Shown here piece after piece: positions 22,691 to 33,725 of a stretch of DNA of 64,000 bases. The position numbers were made by a program, and so were the translations under genes. The notes under the pieces were generated by a model. The model was not told where the DNA came from and searched no databases. It saw only the letters and a list, made by a program, of their open reading frames with translations. Each line of letters opens with the position of its first letter. Position 1 is the first letter of the stretch. The stretch is taken from positions 8,556,001-8,620,000 of the forward strand of contig JARFIW010000453.1 in assembly GCA_036346225.1 (NCBI GenBank), read 5' to 3'. The stretch comes from Platerodrilus igneus (lineage: Eukaryota; Arthropoda; Insecta; Coleoptera; Lycidae).

Positions 22691-23044
22691 GGAAAAAAGA
22701 TAATTGGATTCAAAAATGGCCTAAACCTAATATTAATACGAAATCTTTGTGCGCCACAGGCGTAACAACTTACATTTTGCTACAGGTTTATGTATTATGT
22801 CTTTGTTAATTTATATTTCGAAGACTTGTTACAAAGTACAAATCCCTACAAGTAAGCGCCCATTCCTTTCCTCTTGTTAACTTCGGATTTTTACCAGTGC
22901 TTGTTGTTGAAAGTGCTCTCCAGTCAAATACTTATTTTTTATTTCAATTATGCTTAATAACAAAGTGTTTGCAACAAGTGCATGGTCCTTTGTATAAATT
23001 ACAAATAACTGCACTCTCTCAACGGCCAGCTATTCACACTCAAA
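22691..23044. other. No feature recognised
   Basis: AT-rich spacer between two dispersed repeats. Confidence 0.4.
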
Positions 23045-23813
23045 TGTAGGTCAGGACCAGGTGGGTATTATTTCACTAAGGTACATGTCCGCTTCAAATT
23101 ATTTTTACATTTTGCTGATGAAAAAAGGAGCAGTTTGTAAGTATTCTCTGAAGCTTTATACATAATAAAACTACACATGAAGACAAACTTCAGCAATTTA
23201 ACTAACAAATGTGTTATCTTAAAACCGTAGAACAATCGCATTGTACGCTTTAACTTCCTTTCTGTGCTTTTATAAGCTGTGGCACATGTGACGTACATAA
23301 ACAGGACACGGAACGTGACATGCACGTATTCCGCGAAACTAAATTTTCTGAATGTCAGCGTAGAGAGCACTAACAATCTTACACACGTTTCTACCTAAAA
23401 TTTCTGATCCTCGACAGAATTAGGACGTGATGTGTCCGCTTCAAAGTCTGCAAACCGCAAAGTCTGCCTTTTTTAACGTGACATTGATCAATATTGTATT
23501 GGTACACTTTATCATCAAAATTTTACTAGTTGTAATTATAGAAAAATTTCTTCCCTCCCTCAAAGGAGCTATTAGTTTTGGGATTCCGAATATCTGGAAA
23601 TGGCATATTCAGAGAAACTGCCTCCAGAACATGTGAAAAGAGAAAGGTATTTCATTGATTTTGGTAAAGGCGTCGGCGTTATAGGAAGAATAGATTTAAT
23701 AAGCTATAAGGAGTGTAAATTGTACTAGGGATACATCCAAGGCAGTAAAATAATTGGAAACAAGCGAGGCGTATCTACTTACTAGAAATATATTTTTCAC
23801 ATCATTTCCAGAC
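23045..23813 (+). repeat. Dispersed ~0.75-kb repeat, copy B
   Basis: Partner of 8060-8810. Shared blocks include TTAACTTCCTTT, GTACATAAACAG, CACGTATT(T/C)C, ATTTCTGATC and AAGGTATTTCATTGATTTT, and both copies end at ATTTCCAGA. A minus-strand frame (23068-23376, 102 codons) resembles what copy A would read across a few frames, but both have stops, so I do not call a gene. Confidence 0.65.
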
Positions 23814-26194
23814 CAATTTATTGTTTTATTATGTTACCTATATTGAGCACAAGTAGAATTAAAATCTAGATAATTACAATAGAACATTTAATTTTTACAT
23901 AATTGGTAACTTTTTAAATTAATAGTTATCTATAAAAATTTGCTAGTTCGTTACGTGCTGACTGGACTTTGCATTACCTACTTATTTTCACTCTACAGGG
24001 GCAGGGTGACGTAACAGTTAATTAGGGCACCGGCTAGCTTTCAATGAAATCAAATTTAATACTTTTAGGGTATTACAGAAAAAAGAGCAGTACGTTATAA
24101 ATTTTGACCTTCCTTGAAGGAGCGGGAACCTCGTAACAATTTTAAGGGTGCACCGGCTAACTATAATGGTGCGGTAGTGGGTTCCTTTGAAAAATAATAA
24201 AAAAAAATTCAAAATAGATAAAATGCAACAACTACTTCACTATAACTATTTGCCTTAAATGGATTTATATATTTGCAGAATTAAAGGACGTCAAATCGTC
24301 TCGTATTAGCAATTCCTTCTATATTTTCCATATACAAAAGACGGTTACTCCGGAGAGGTGTCCTTTACTCTTACTTTCTTAGATTTATCACCTTATGCTT
24401 TAGCTGGTTCTACAGCACTATAAAACCAATCATTAATTTTGTCATACCACAGAAGTTTTAAAAATAAAGTGTCTTTCCCAAATACGGCTTTATAACTTGG
24501 ATGGCTGTATATTCTTTCGCAATTATCTAACTTATTCTATTTAATAAATAAACGTGAATAAAATTCAGCCTGCACTTAAACTTTGTCGACATTAAATAAT
24601 TAAATACAAATATTTATTCCTTAGAAAGCAACCTAATGTATGGGTATATTACTAAAAGAATTCCTAAAGAAAACACATTAATTAAATCAATCCGTAGTAC
24701 TATCACACCATTGTTCCCTTTTCCAATATTGGTATATATGCATTCTGATCTCGTTTCTAGAAATGCCCCTAACATCAATACATAGAAAACGGTTAAATAC
24801 CTACTTTCCTTTTATTATTCTACAATCCTTTAAGAATACTAAATTTTTACTTTTTAACTAAGACTAAATTCCACTAATAAAACTTACATATTTCTTCATA
24901 TCTTGAAACATTCCAAACTTCTTTTCACGATAATATCATGCTTAAATTTAACCAAAACTGCAACCGTCGCTAACTCATAGTCTAACAAAATAAGTACTTT
25001 TACGTTCTATAAATTTTCTACTGCATAAATACAAACCGTTTGAATTTAAAATTTTTATGTGGGTTATTATAAATTATAAACATTAAAGCTCATATTTTAG
25101 TTACTATTTAATTTCCAATACATCTTTAAACCTAGGAATGTGCAGAAACACTAAAATTTCAGTCTTATTTCTTTTTGAGCTGATACAGCTCTCTTACCAC
25201 AACATAAAATCCAAAATAGTTATGTGGCGAATTCTCAAGTTCCTACTACCTTTACCGAATTGTCACGACATTAATGCCACAAAGACGTAATTGATCCACA
25301 CCATGTCCTTACAAGTGTAGATAAAAATAACTTGCACACCTCATTTTCCCTGCGGCAAAGTCTACATTTATATTTTGAAGCCGTGTTTTTTCAACTGTAG
25401 GTTTCATTCTACCTTACTACGTACCTGTATTACTACACTTCGGACTTACTAATTAATTTCTGTACTTCACTTCCAATTGTGGTGCTTGACTTTTATATAT
25501 CATTTCTCTCTTCTACAATTTTTTCCCAGTATATTTAATTTATGCTAAATAACAAAGTTACGTACATAAAAGTCACGTACTTTGAATTGTTGAGACAAGT
25601 TGGTTTTGAACGTTTAGCCTTGCTTCGGATATGGTCTTGCTGCTCAACAGTTTTTGCATTTATCACGCATATAACTTATTTCATCAATGTACTCTGTGGT
25701 TCTGTTGATTGCAGAAAGCCCCGCGTTTCATTTTAATCGTAGTGTAGAATATCGCATATTTAGCATACTAGTTTGTCGTATAATGACGTAATTATTAAGA
25801 AATAGTTCATTGTATGTTTTATAGAATCTTTTACTTCACAGGTTTTTATTGCGCGACTATTATCTTACTTAATGACTAATGCATTATCTTGGTATTATAT
25901 TAAAATGTAACAATTTATTTGAAGAAATTTCATTTTTATTGCTTTAAGTATAACATCTGCCTAATTGAAGTTATATTTTCTAAAAACAAGAGAATTAAAA
26001 TATCATACTTAGTTAACGTTCATTTTTTATAAAATCTTACTGTATCCACCGCGCAATAAAGACTCAATTTGTTGATAGTCGTGCATTACTTGTCCAAACT
26101 TTCTTACCAATTACATGTTGGTACAGAACATTCTGTCAATAAAATATTCATTTTGTTGATTGATCAACTGACTACCGTAAAAATCAGATGTTTA
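23814..26194. other. No feature recognised (2.4 kb, AT-rich)
   Basis: No coding or repeat structure that I can support. A weak match of TTAATTTATGCTAAATAAC (25535-25553) to 22944-22962 is too short to interpret. Confidence 0.45.
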
Positions 26195-26437
26195 ATACGA
26201 GGGGTGCTTAATATGTATCGGGAACTGACAACACTAGTGTGGCTAGGTGCGATCTGACACTTCTAACCTAAAGTTTCATATTTTTGACAGTATACATACT
26301 TATAACATTTTGTCTTGTGAACAGTATTTGTTTTGTTTTGATATGAACCAAATTAGGCTCATTTCAGGACTCTTTTGTTTTTAAGAGATATTGTCAAACC
26401 TCGACATTCAACGAGAAATTTAAGTAATAAAGTTAAA

Positions 26438-26650
26438 ATGAAACCTCAGGATACTAGTGAAGATATGGAAGACGTCCGAAAGAGGGTTAGTTTGATAGAC
26501 ACTTTTGAAGAACATAACGATCTGGAAAGAGGTGACAATTTGAATGAAGTCGACGATGGCTCTTCAGTTGCCGGTACAGATGAACTTGCCACTAGTGAAA
26601 AAACATCAAATTTTGTCGATAATTTCGTGTCGGTCAAAAACTGGATTTAA
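26438..26650 (+). CDS. Small acidic open frame inside the mariner 5' region, unknown
   Basis: ATG at 26438, 70 codons, starting MKPQDTSEDMEDVRKR and rich in Asp, Glu, Ser and Thr. No membrane segment, zinc finger or catalytic motif. It lies between the left mariner end and the transposase, where mariners normally have only untranslated sequence, so it may be inserted or captured sequence. I do not recognise it, and an open frame of this length can occur by chance. Confidence 0.2.
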   Translation: MKPQDTSEDMEDVRKRVSLIDTFEEHNDLERGDNLNEVDDGSSVAGTDELATSEKTSNFVDNFVSVKNWI

Positions 26651-26671
26651 CTAGTAAACATTTTCGTGCGA

Positions 26672-27325
26672 TGAGTTTTTACTATTTCCGATTTGGATTA
26701 TCCCCAAAACAGTGCCTGAATCAACTTATTTTGACTTTTGTGGAAGAAACTCTAACTAAATCACTGTATATCGTTGGTATAGTGAATTCAATCGTGGTCG
26801 TAGTTCGCTAGTGGATAAATTTAAAGGAAATCGTCCAAAATCGGATGTTGTGCCAAACAACATCGATGCTGTACATGAATTGATAATGCAAGATCGCCAT
26901 GTGACTTATCGTGAGATTAAGGCATTACTAGGCATTAGCATGACAAGTACACATTCGATATTACATGAAAATTTAGATGTGAAAAGCTATGTGCATGTTG
27001 CATCTCACATAATTTGACAATCGCTCAAAAAAAGACTCGTATGAACCCGAAAGTATACAGCAGTTGACTGTATGGGTCTTCTAAGGTGAACGAAATCCAA
27101 CAATAGTTGTCCGCGCTCGAAGCACTTCCAAGAAAACGGTTGCCTGGTTTTTTGGAATAAATGGACATATCACGACCGTTACTTTAAAGGATAGTAGAAC
27201 TGTTAACTCTGTTTAGTACACAACCATTTGTTTGTCACAAATTTTCGGAGAGATAAGAAAAATAAACCGACGACGCCGAATCATTCTCCAACTTCCACTA
27301 AACACCTGTTCGTTTATCCAGAAAG
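26672..27325 (+). pseudogene. Mariner transposase, N-terminal two-thirds, broken
   Basis: The first helix-turn-helix is readable near 26672-26760 (YYFRFGLSPKQCLNQL). The second frame from 26811 gives DKFKGNRPKS, NNIDAVHELIMQDRHVTYRE and IKALLGISMTSTHSIL, a standard mariner segment. After further shifts come IPHNLTIAQKKTRM-like residues, FFGINGHITTV, RTVNSV and GEIRKINRRRRIIL, the last just before the second catalytic Asp. The Asp-Asn box and the final Asp are absent because homology stops near 27325. Confidence 0.82.
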
Positions 27326-28574
27326 ATCTTTAAACTCTTCTCTACGTTTTTCCTTGGAGCGCCAACTCAGCTGAAGCATATTACGTTGGCTCGTAGCCGT
27401 GCATAACACAAAAATAGTCAAGGAATGACCCGGGCTCAATCGGAGATTAGGGGGTTGTAGAAAGCAGACTGACAAATAATGTAAACGGCGGTAAGGAGCT
27501 AGTGACAATACCTGCAAGAAAAATAGTTAAGCAAACCTGAAAAAAAGAGAATAAGCATAGCAGCAATGATAAGTCTAAATTATTCAGTACTTTGTAGAAT
27601 GTATAAAAGAAACTGTTTGGATAATCTATATAATATGCCAACGGTAAAAGCAATACAAACAATTTTTAGTACAAAGTGAGGTAATATTGGGGAGTAGCAA
27701 AAACGTTTCCTCACACACCAATTAAACATAAATCAGACAAAATGTTAACAAAAGATAAATAGGTAAGACACAATAGATATGAGTAATTCAGTAGTATTGA
27801 TTTTTTTTTCTTTCTTTTTTTTTAATAGCAGGCAAGTCTATTGTAAAAGGTATCAGAACGACAAAGATATGGCAAAACAACGGATAGTTATTTAAAGTAA
27901 TAACAAGTAGGAAATAGTTCAACTTACAAAAAGTCCTTCCGTAACGCTTCCTTGCAGTTGAAGTGTGGGATTCACGATGTCCTGCACTAACGAAGCACTT
28001 CACCCTTGACTGTGAGGGTATTGATGGAATTTCTGACACTTTACACTAATCACACCTACGTATTTCACTGGTGTTAGTAGCAGACATTATCATGCTGATG
28101 GAACTATGTAGCATTGATAAATTCTTGTTAATTCTATTTCCTGAGACAATAATTTCGAAATATTTTGTAACACAAATCGTAAAGAAATGGTAATAAAAAT
28201 TTAGAATCACGGGCTTTCAAGGCACGATGTAATGCATTAAACTAACAGTAACGTGAGGTGTTTTATTTGCTACCTATGGTAACAAAGAAAAATCTAATGC
28301 TTTTAAATAACGAAAATTTGCGCAAACAACGATCTATTTTAGATTCGTTGGGGTTAGAAAATTCATAAACTACAGTATCAACTGTCTTTACATGTGAATG
28401 AGATACCTGTTTATAAGAAGCAACCTTTTTTTCTACTAAACCTGCTACAACTGTATCCTCATTTTTTTTAGAAACACTCAAGCTTAAAACTGTATTTGGA
28501 TAATCCAAAGTATGCACTACTCTGATAAAAAGGACCACGAAAACTAGATCGCACACACAGTTCAAATATAAAGA
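27326..28574. other. No feature recognised
   Basis: AT-rich, no supported gene. The minus-strand frame at 28263-28565 begins at TTG, not ATG, and has no family resemblance. Confidence 0.45.
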
Positions 28575-28880
28575 GACAAATCAACTAAAAAAACACAATT
28601 AGTAAAGCAACGCGTATCACTAAGTCAATGTTCCGTAAAACGCACGACAAGTTCTATCACTTTTATTTCCAACAGAAAAGCAACAAAAAAACCAATTAGT
28701 AATGCAACGCGTATCACTAAAACCGTCCGTCAATGACCTTACAACCGCACGTGTGGTCAACCAAAACGTTCGCCTATAAAGCATACTTCGTTCAAATGGA
28801 ATTAGTACCACACTTTCTACAGGTAATATCCAACTTTTATTTCACAGGAAAAACAACTAAAATCGCGTCGTGCTTGTTCA
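28575..28880 (+). repeat. Imperfect direct repeats of about 90 bp
   Basis: AATTAGTAA(A/T)GCAACGCGTATCACTAA occurs at about 28597 and 28694. The preceding TTTATTT(C)(C)A(A)CAG(A/G)AAAA(G)CAAC stretch occurs at about 28662 and 28838. This suggests two full units and a partial third. No larger element is evident. Confidence 0.55.
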
Positions 28881-29572
28881 TGAACAATTCGAAAAATTGA
28901 TACCGCATTAATTCTCACTATTGTCAAAGCAAAAGGAAACAGTATTTTTCAACGTAATTAATTTATAGGAAGCAAGAACAAACTACAACTGCTCATCTGT
29001 TTATATCAACTCGTTTCTAATACAACCTCTTATCGACTATTATCTCCTTCGCTAATAACATAAGGAACATCCAAAACGTGAATGCAGCCATCATATCTAA
29101 TAACTAATTACAGTTGTTTGTCATTTTCGATAAGTTGGAAAGTAATTTACGAATAAACCAATTTACAATTCATTCCTTGCAATTTATTTATTAATTGAAA
29201 ATCAATCTTTAATTAAACTATTTTTAAAGTAATACACACGAGTTAAATTGCATACAAATCTGAAAACTATTCGAAAGTATTTACTTTATACAAACAGCGA
29301 TCCAAAAACGATGTATTTTAAGAATTGACTATAGCGTAAAATGTTAAACTATAAAAATGCCCGTTACAAGCATATACAAACTACGCCTAACCGCAGCTGA
29401 TCCGAATAACGGTTTAGCAAGTATCAATGTTTCTAGACATTTATGGTGCCTTGCTTACAAGCTTACTACCTCCTTCTACTAGCCTACTATAAAATAAAAT
29501 AAAACCCCACGTTGTGTATACCTAATCTGTGGTGTAAAACATCATTATGTAGTGCATAAAACAAAGAAAACT
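28881..29572. other. No feature recognised
   Basis: AT-rich, without supported coding or repeat structure. Confidence 0.4.
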
Positions 29573-29626
29573 ATTATCTACCCCTAAATAAAATTAAATA
29601 AAAACCCTTAACCACAAAAAATATTC

Positions 29627-29678
29627 AAATTACTAAATACGTATTTCGACCACTATGTGGCCATCATCAGTAGAAAAC
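29627..29678 (-). ncRNA. Hammerhead ribozyme motif, left arm
   Basis: On the minus strand: CTGATGA core (complement at 29664-29670), stem II GGCCAC / GTGGTC closed by a 3-nt ATA loop, then GAAA, then the self-complementary TACGTA and TTT. The core matches the right-arm copy base for base. Predicted cleavage lies between plus-strand positions 29636 and 29635. Stem III is four base pairs without a loop, as in hammerheads thought to work as dimers. One extra U sits between the CTGATGA box and stem II, which may reduce activity. Confidence 0.72.
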
Positions 29679-29749
29679 CTGTAATTGAAAAAAAAAAAAG
29701 CTGTTGTTCTGGAACACACAATTCACTTGTTTGTTGTTGAGAACACCAG

Positions 29750-29865
29750 CCTGCGGGTGAGGAGAATATCCTCGATAGTGTTTAAAGCAACAATATAGTA
29801 AATTATAGGTTGGGAAGGTTCACTTCAGCCTAAGTGGTGAGGAGAATATCCTCTGAAGTGTTCCG
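29750..29865 (+). repeat. Two copies of a GGTGAGGAGAATATCCTC motif in the foldback centre
   Basis: GGTGAGGAGAATATCCTC starts at about 29756 and again at about 29836, 80 bp apart, each followed by a GTGTT. GAGGA-GAATA-TCCTC is a small hairpin on its own. These look like a partial tandem duplication and could be protein- or RNA-folding sites. Confidence 0.75.
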
Positions 29866-29899
29866 GAACAACAGCTTTTTTTTTTTTTTCAATTACAGG

Positions 29900-29949
29900 T
29901 TTTCTACTGATGATGGCCACATAGTGGTCGAAATACGTATTTAGTAATT
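29900..29949 (+). ncRNA. Hammerhead ribozyme motif, right arm
   Basis: CTGATGA at 29907-29913, stem II GGCCAC (29915-29920) / GTGGTC (29924-29929), GAAA at 29930-29933, and palindromic TACGTA at 29934-29939 forming a loop-less stem III. Predicted cleavage is after T29941. Stem I pairs CTA (29904-29906) with TAG (29942-29944), then, after one mismatch, two more pairs. U29914 is an extra unpaired base. A transcript reading outward would self-cleave about 75 bases before the element's right end. Confidence 0.72.
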
Positions 29950-30031
29950 TAAATATTTTTTGTGGTCAAGGGTTTTTATTTAATTTTATTTAAATCGTGC
30001 CACAGTGTTCCTATAGATTATCTACCCCTAA

Positions 30032-33000
30032 TTGGCCAAATAGTATAATCAATGATAGATATTCAATCAATTTAATTTTTACGTGCTATTATGCCTCTAC
30101 AATAATAAATTTTTTTATACGAGAATTCTGTGTTCACAATACGCTTTAAGTAAGTGTGCGCTATAGTTAATAGTTTTTAATAAGAATAAGCTCTGTACTT
30201 TATTATGATTACCATCAAACGCAATTATTAAATGCAACCAGACCGCATGTGACGTTTATAAGATGGATAACATAAATTGAATCAATTTTAGTTTTTTGTT
30301 CACCTTAAATCTCCGCCGACATACAGTGCAGGACTCGTTTCAGGTAAAATCCAACTTATAGTAACACAACAGCACCCAACACAGACAATTTTCCCTATGG
30401 GACAAGTATATCGTATGCGCGTGTTCTTACTTGTGTTCGGACACCTGTTTCACTAGCGGTTCTGAGGTTTGGACATCGTTTTGTTGACTACCTGGTTTTT
30501 AACCCTATCCTGCGCCGCAATGGTGGTTCGTGTATCGATCGAATTCGAAGCTCTGCTGGCTGATGTCTAGTATCGAATGATAACTGATGAATGAATGAAT
30601 TTTGTCTTTTACTACCAGTCGGTTTTTAGAAGCTTTCATACCCCAATCATTGCATGCTATTTTTCTTTTCACGGATTGTGCGTCTAAACTAGCCTAATTT
30701 TGAGATAAACGTTGTTCTGTCTGTGTGAACATTTACGTTGTTCCCACGATTATACCTTCAATACCAAAAACCGTGTCATTCATCTGCTCTTAACGCAATA
30801 ATTTTATGGTTTTAGGAGGCTATGGTTTTTGCGGTATATTACCTATAATTGTGCTCGTATGAATTTGTACAAATAACTTTAATGTGACGGTTATTTCTCA
30901 GGTTTCCATCAGTGATCTTTGAATTTAATACAAAGGTTTGTAGAATGCAGATATTTATTACCCTTTGTATTTAATATAGTGGATGCTTTCCTATTTTAAT
31001 TTCTTATCCTAATTGAATAATATACTGAAATAGTAACGTAATTAAATCTAGACTATCAAACTTTCTAAATTTTACTGACGGCTTTCGTGCTGAAAGCTCA
31101 TTTAACTATCTAGAATTAATAAATTCTTTTCTACATCTTAATATTTCCTAAAGTAACGCGCAGCATTACCTGCTCTAATGAGGAACTAATACAGTACTAA
31201 AAATTCATGATTAATTTCCTATTGCATTTGTATATCACGCGTGTTTCTTAAACATTTTCTTTCCCCGACTGCTGTATCTCCCTGTGTCTAGCACTCTCTG
31301 GTTGCGTGTTTGGATTTGTAGAAAAGTAGAGCGCGTCTTATTGTTCATTCCATTGACTTTTTATAGTAATTTGTAACCTCATTCAATGTTGGCAAATAAA
31401 AAGCATGGAAATTGCAATCTTCCGTTTACTTTCAGACGAAGATTCCAAATTTTACACCTGAAAGCAAACAAAGTAGTATGTTCTTGCTTAATCAAGTCAA
31501 AGACACATCGACTGATCCCAAACCTCGGTAGTCAGCTCGTACAATTTTTTTTATGATGTCTTGAAATTCTAAACTCCAATGACCCATTTAAAATTACAAA
31601 GTTGAAATGACTACTGTAATGTAATGGAACACTCTTTTGTCTCTTCTGACTCAATTAGCTTCTTAGCTCCATTGGAAGACGATCGCAGTGAATCAGGGTT
31701 CAGTATAAATTTATAAGGAAGAGATTCTAAATTTATATAAGCGATGATGTAATTATGTAAATAAGAATGTGGAATATGAGATATATCAGAAAAGGTACCT
31801 ATAATATTTATGTAATAATTGCTTATGAAACCAATCATGCGTGTAATACTATTGATAGCCTAGTTACTAGTAATAATGTAATTTGTAAGGATCTGTACTA
31901 GAAAAACTAGTACAAAGTTTAAAATCCATGAAGAAAATACCGATAAAAATCCCACATATATAGAGAAGAATTGTTAAAACAATGAACGAAAAGTTATTAA
32001 AAGGATTAACAAATAGTAATATTTAACAAAGAGACCAGGAAAAGTGCAAAAGCATTTCGTAAAGAACCCTAGCAGAAAACGATAAAACAGTTCCAGGAAA
32101 ATAAAAGATGTTAATAAAAGTGTACGTACAAGCAAATTTAAGTCGAATAAAATAATTAAAAGCAAAACTAAATACAAACAGTGCCAAGAAAAAATTGAAT
32201 CAAAAAATTTGAATGGTAAGAGTAAGATGGCCAACACGCTATATACCATTTGAAGATATTGCTATTACGAATGACAAAAGTAATAAAGAAAAGACTATTG
32301 TGTCTATACTGGTTATACTAGGCCTACCTACACGTGGTACATGCAAAAAAACGTCTATGTATCACATTTAGATTAAGTATAAATTATAAGGTAGTTCCCG
32401 CGAATATTTTTTAATGAACTTGTCAATTTCCGTCATTCCGGACAGTTGCTTTTGTGCAAAAGAATGCGCAGGTGCGGAGTGTGTGAAAGGACGCCATTAA
32501 GCTACGAGACCTGAAGCCAAGAACATCTACCGGTGTTGTGTGTTTGTCTTTTCTCTTTTTAGGATGTAGGTTCCTTTATCTTCCTCCTTTTGTGGCACCT
32601 CTACCTGGTAATTTTTTATTCCTCTACTTAGTTAGTCCTCCACTTAGTTAGTGTGGTATATCTAATCGCGCGGACTATTTCTTGGAGCAGCTAATCATCA
32701 AACAGTTCTTGGAGAAGCAGAAACAGTTGAAGTTAGTCTCCCATCACATTGTACAATGTTTTGATTGCATATTGGAATATAAAACCGCAAAACACATGTT
32801 GTACACAAGCGAAACAAACCTCACAGCTAAGGGTTTTTTGAATCTTCGAAACACTGAGGAAAATCTTACTGAAGCTGATATTACCATCCAACAGAACAAC
32901 TGGTAAATCTACCATATAATTAAATTAGTTCGAACTAGTGGGGCAGAAGTCGGTCTTGCAAACCATAAAGGTCACTATGTACGAACCTTTGTTAACTGGA

Positions 33001-33078
33001 GATATAAATAGCACCCCATAAATAGAGAGCTCGTTTTGGTTACTAACGTACACTGTAGTTATCAGACCAACTATATAA
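30032..33078. other. No feature recognised (3.0 kb)
   Basis: AT-rich, with no coding region or repeat that I can support. A GC-richer patch at 30400-30560 holds no identifiable motif. The open frame at 32682-32906 begins with TTG and has no family resemblance. Confidence 0.45.
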
Positions 33079-33387
33079 ATGATGCAATACGAGGTGGTAC
33101 AAAGGTGTTGTTCGTACTGTTACATACAAGACTACACCTGTGAAAAAATTCTCACCCAAAAGGGTACTTTTATTACAATTAACATGAGCAATAGGTTATC
33201 TGACCTTCAAGCACTCGTAACCAGCATTACCAAAATTACAATCTTAGAACAAATCTTTCCTATGAAGGATGGCTTTAACCTATACATATATAACTATGCT
33301 ATAGTGGTCGATGGCAAATACGTGTCACTTACATATACAAATAACGATCGTGCAAGCTCAATAATAATATTGTCAAGTTGGCCGTAA
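33079..33387 (+). CDS. Hypothetical 102-codon open frame
   Basis: ATG at 33079 preceded by CTATATAAAT, ending in TAA at 33387. It contains three Cys near the N-terminus (CCSYC) and a run DGFNLYIYNYAIVVDGKYVSL. No signal peptide, domain or repeat is recognised. It ends about 60 bp before a SINE. It could be a fragment of an exon or element, or chance. Confidence 0.2.
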   Translation: MMQYEVVQRCCSYCYIQDYTCEKILTQKGTFITINMSNRLSDLQALVTSITKITILEQIFPMKDGFNLYIYNYAIVVDGKYVSLTYTNNDRASSIIILSSWP

Positions 33388-33444
33388 TATTTGATAATAA
33401 AGATTAACAAATATGAAAGAAGGTCCTACACTTAATTTCTTTTT

Positions 33445-33725
33445 CATTGCTTCATCCGATGGTGCTACATTGGCTAAGAATCAATCTTTTCTTATCTGGA
33501 AATTTTTTATTTTGCCGAACCTTTGCTATTCTAAGCGAGGTAGGATTCTTTACCGTAAGTGACAATACCCACACATGAAACCTACATTTTACCTTTCGTC
33601 CAAACAAGGGCGTATTTTTGTGAAAAATGCTTGCCTAACATTTTTCAAGGGGTCCGTGTCGGGAATCGAACCCAGGACCTTGGCTTAGTAGTCAAACGCG
33701 AACCAACTAAGCTACGGATTAGCCC
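33445..33725 (-). mobile_element. tRNA-derived SINE, copy 1
   Basis: The minus strand starts at 33725 with a ~75-base tRNA-like head containing an A box (TAGCTTAGTTGG) and B box (GGTTCGATTCC). The body shared by three copies in this window follows: TGTTAGGCAAGCATTTTTCA, a block around GGTAAAGAATCC (the others have CGTTAAAGATCCC), CGGCAAAAT, and an end near GTAGCACC. It has no coding capacity and would be copied by a LINE. It is the most diverged of the three copies. Confidence 0.85.

Larger units (their letters stand above)
26195..27325 (+). mobile_element. Mariner element, 3'-truncated
   Basis: Begins at TACGAGGGGTGCTTAATATG, a plausible mariner end next to a TA, and contains transposase codons to about 27325. 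The third catalytic region and right terminal repeat are not found. The stretch from the left end to the transposase start (about 480 bp) is longer than the usual mariner leader and holds a separate short acidic frame. Confidence 0.75.
29573..30031. mobile_element. Foldback element with inverted hammerhead-ribozyme arms and 15-bp target duplication
   Basis: The 15-bp direct repeat ATTATCTACCCCTAA flanks the element (29573-29587 and 30017-30031). Inside are two ~130-bp inverted arms (29588-29717 and 29858-29990) with only a few differences, each carrying a hammerhead motif, and a ~140-bp centre. Beyond the right arm is a unique 26-bp end (29991-30016). No protein is encoded. A 13-17 bp target duplication is usual for target-primed retrotransposition and unusual for short foldback DNA transposons. 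Hammerheads are known from Penelope-like elements and from small non-coding retrozymes, so this is most likely a non-autonomous relative of one of these. It could alternatively be a head-to-head dimer of a single-unit element. Confidence 0.85.

Noticed and set aside
28263..28565. Minus-strand frame with a hydrophobic start that looks like a signal peptide
   Set aside because: The first codon is TTG, not ATG, and there is no splice or promoter evidence.
33650..33725. Possible tRNA gene on the minus strand
   Set aside because: It has A and B boxes, but it is the head of a SINE with a shared body in three copies and does not fold as a complete tRNA.
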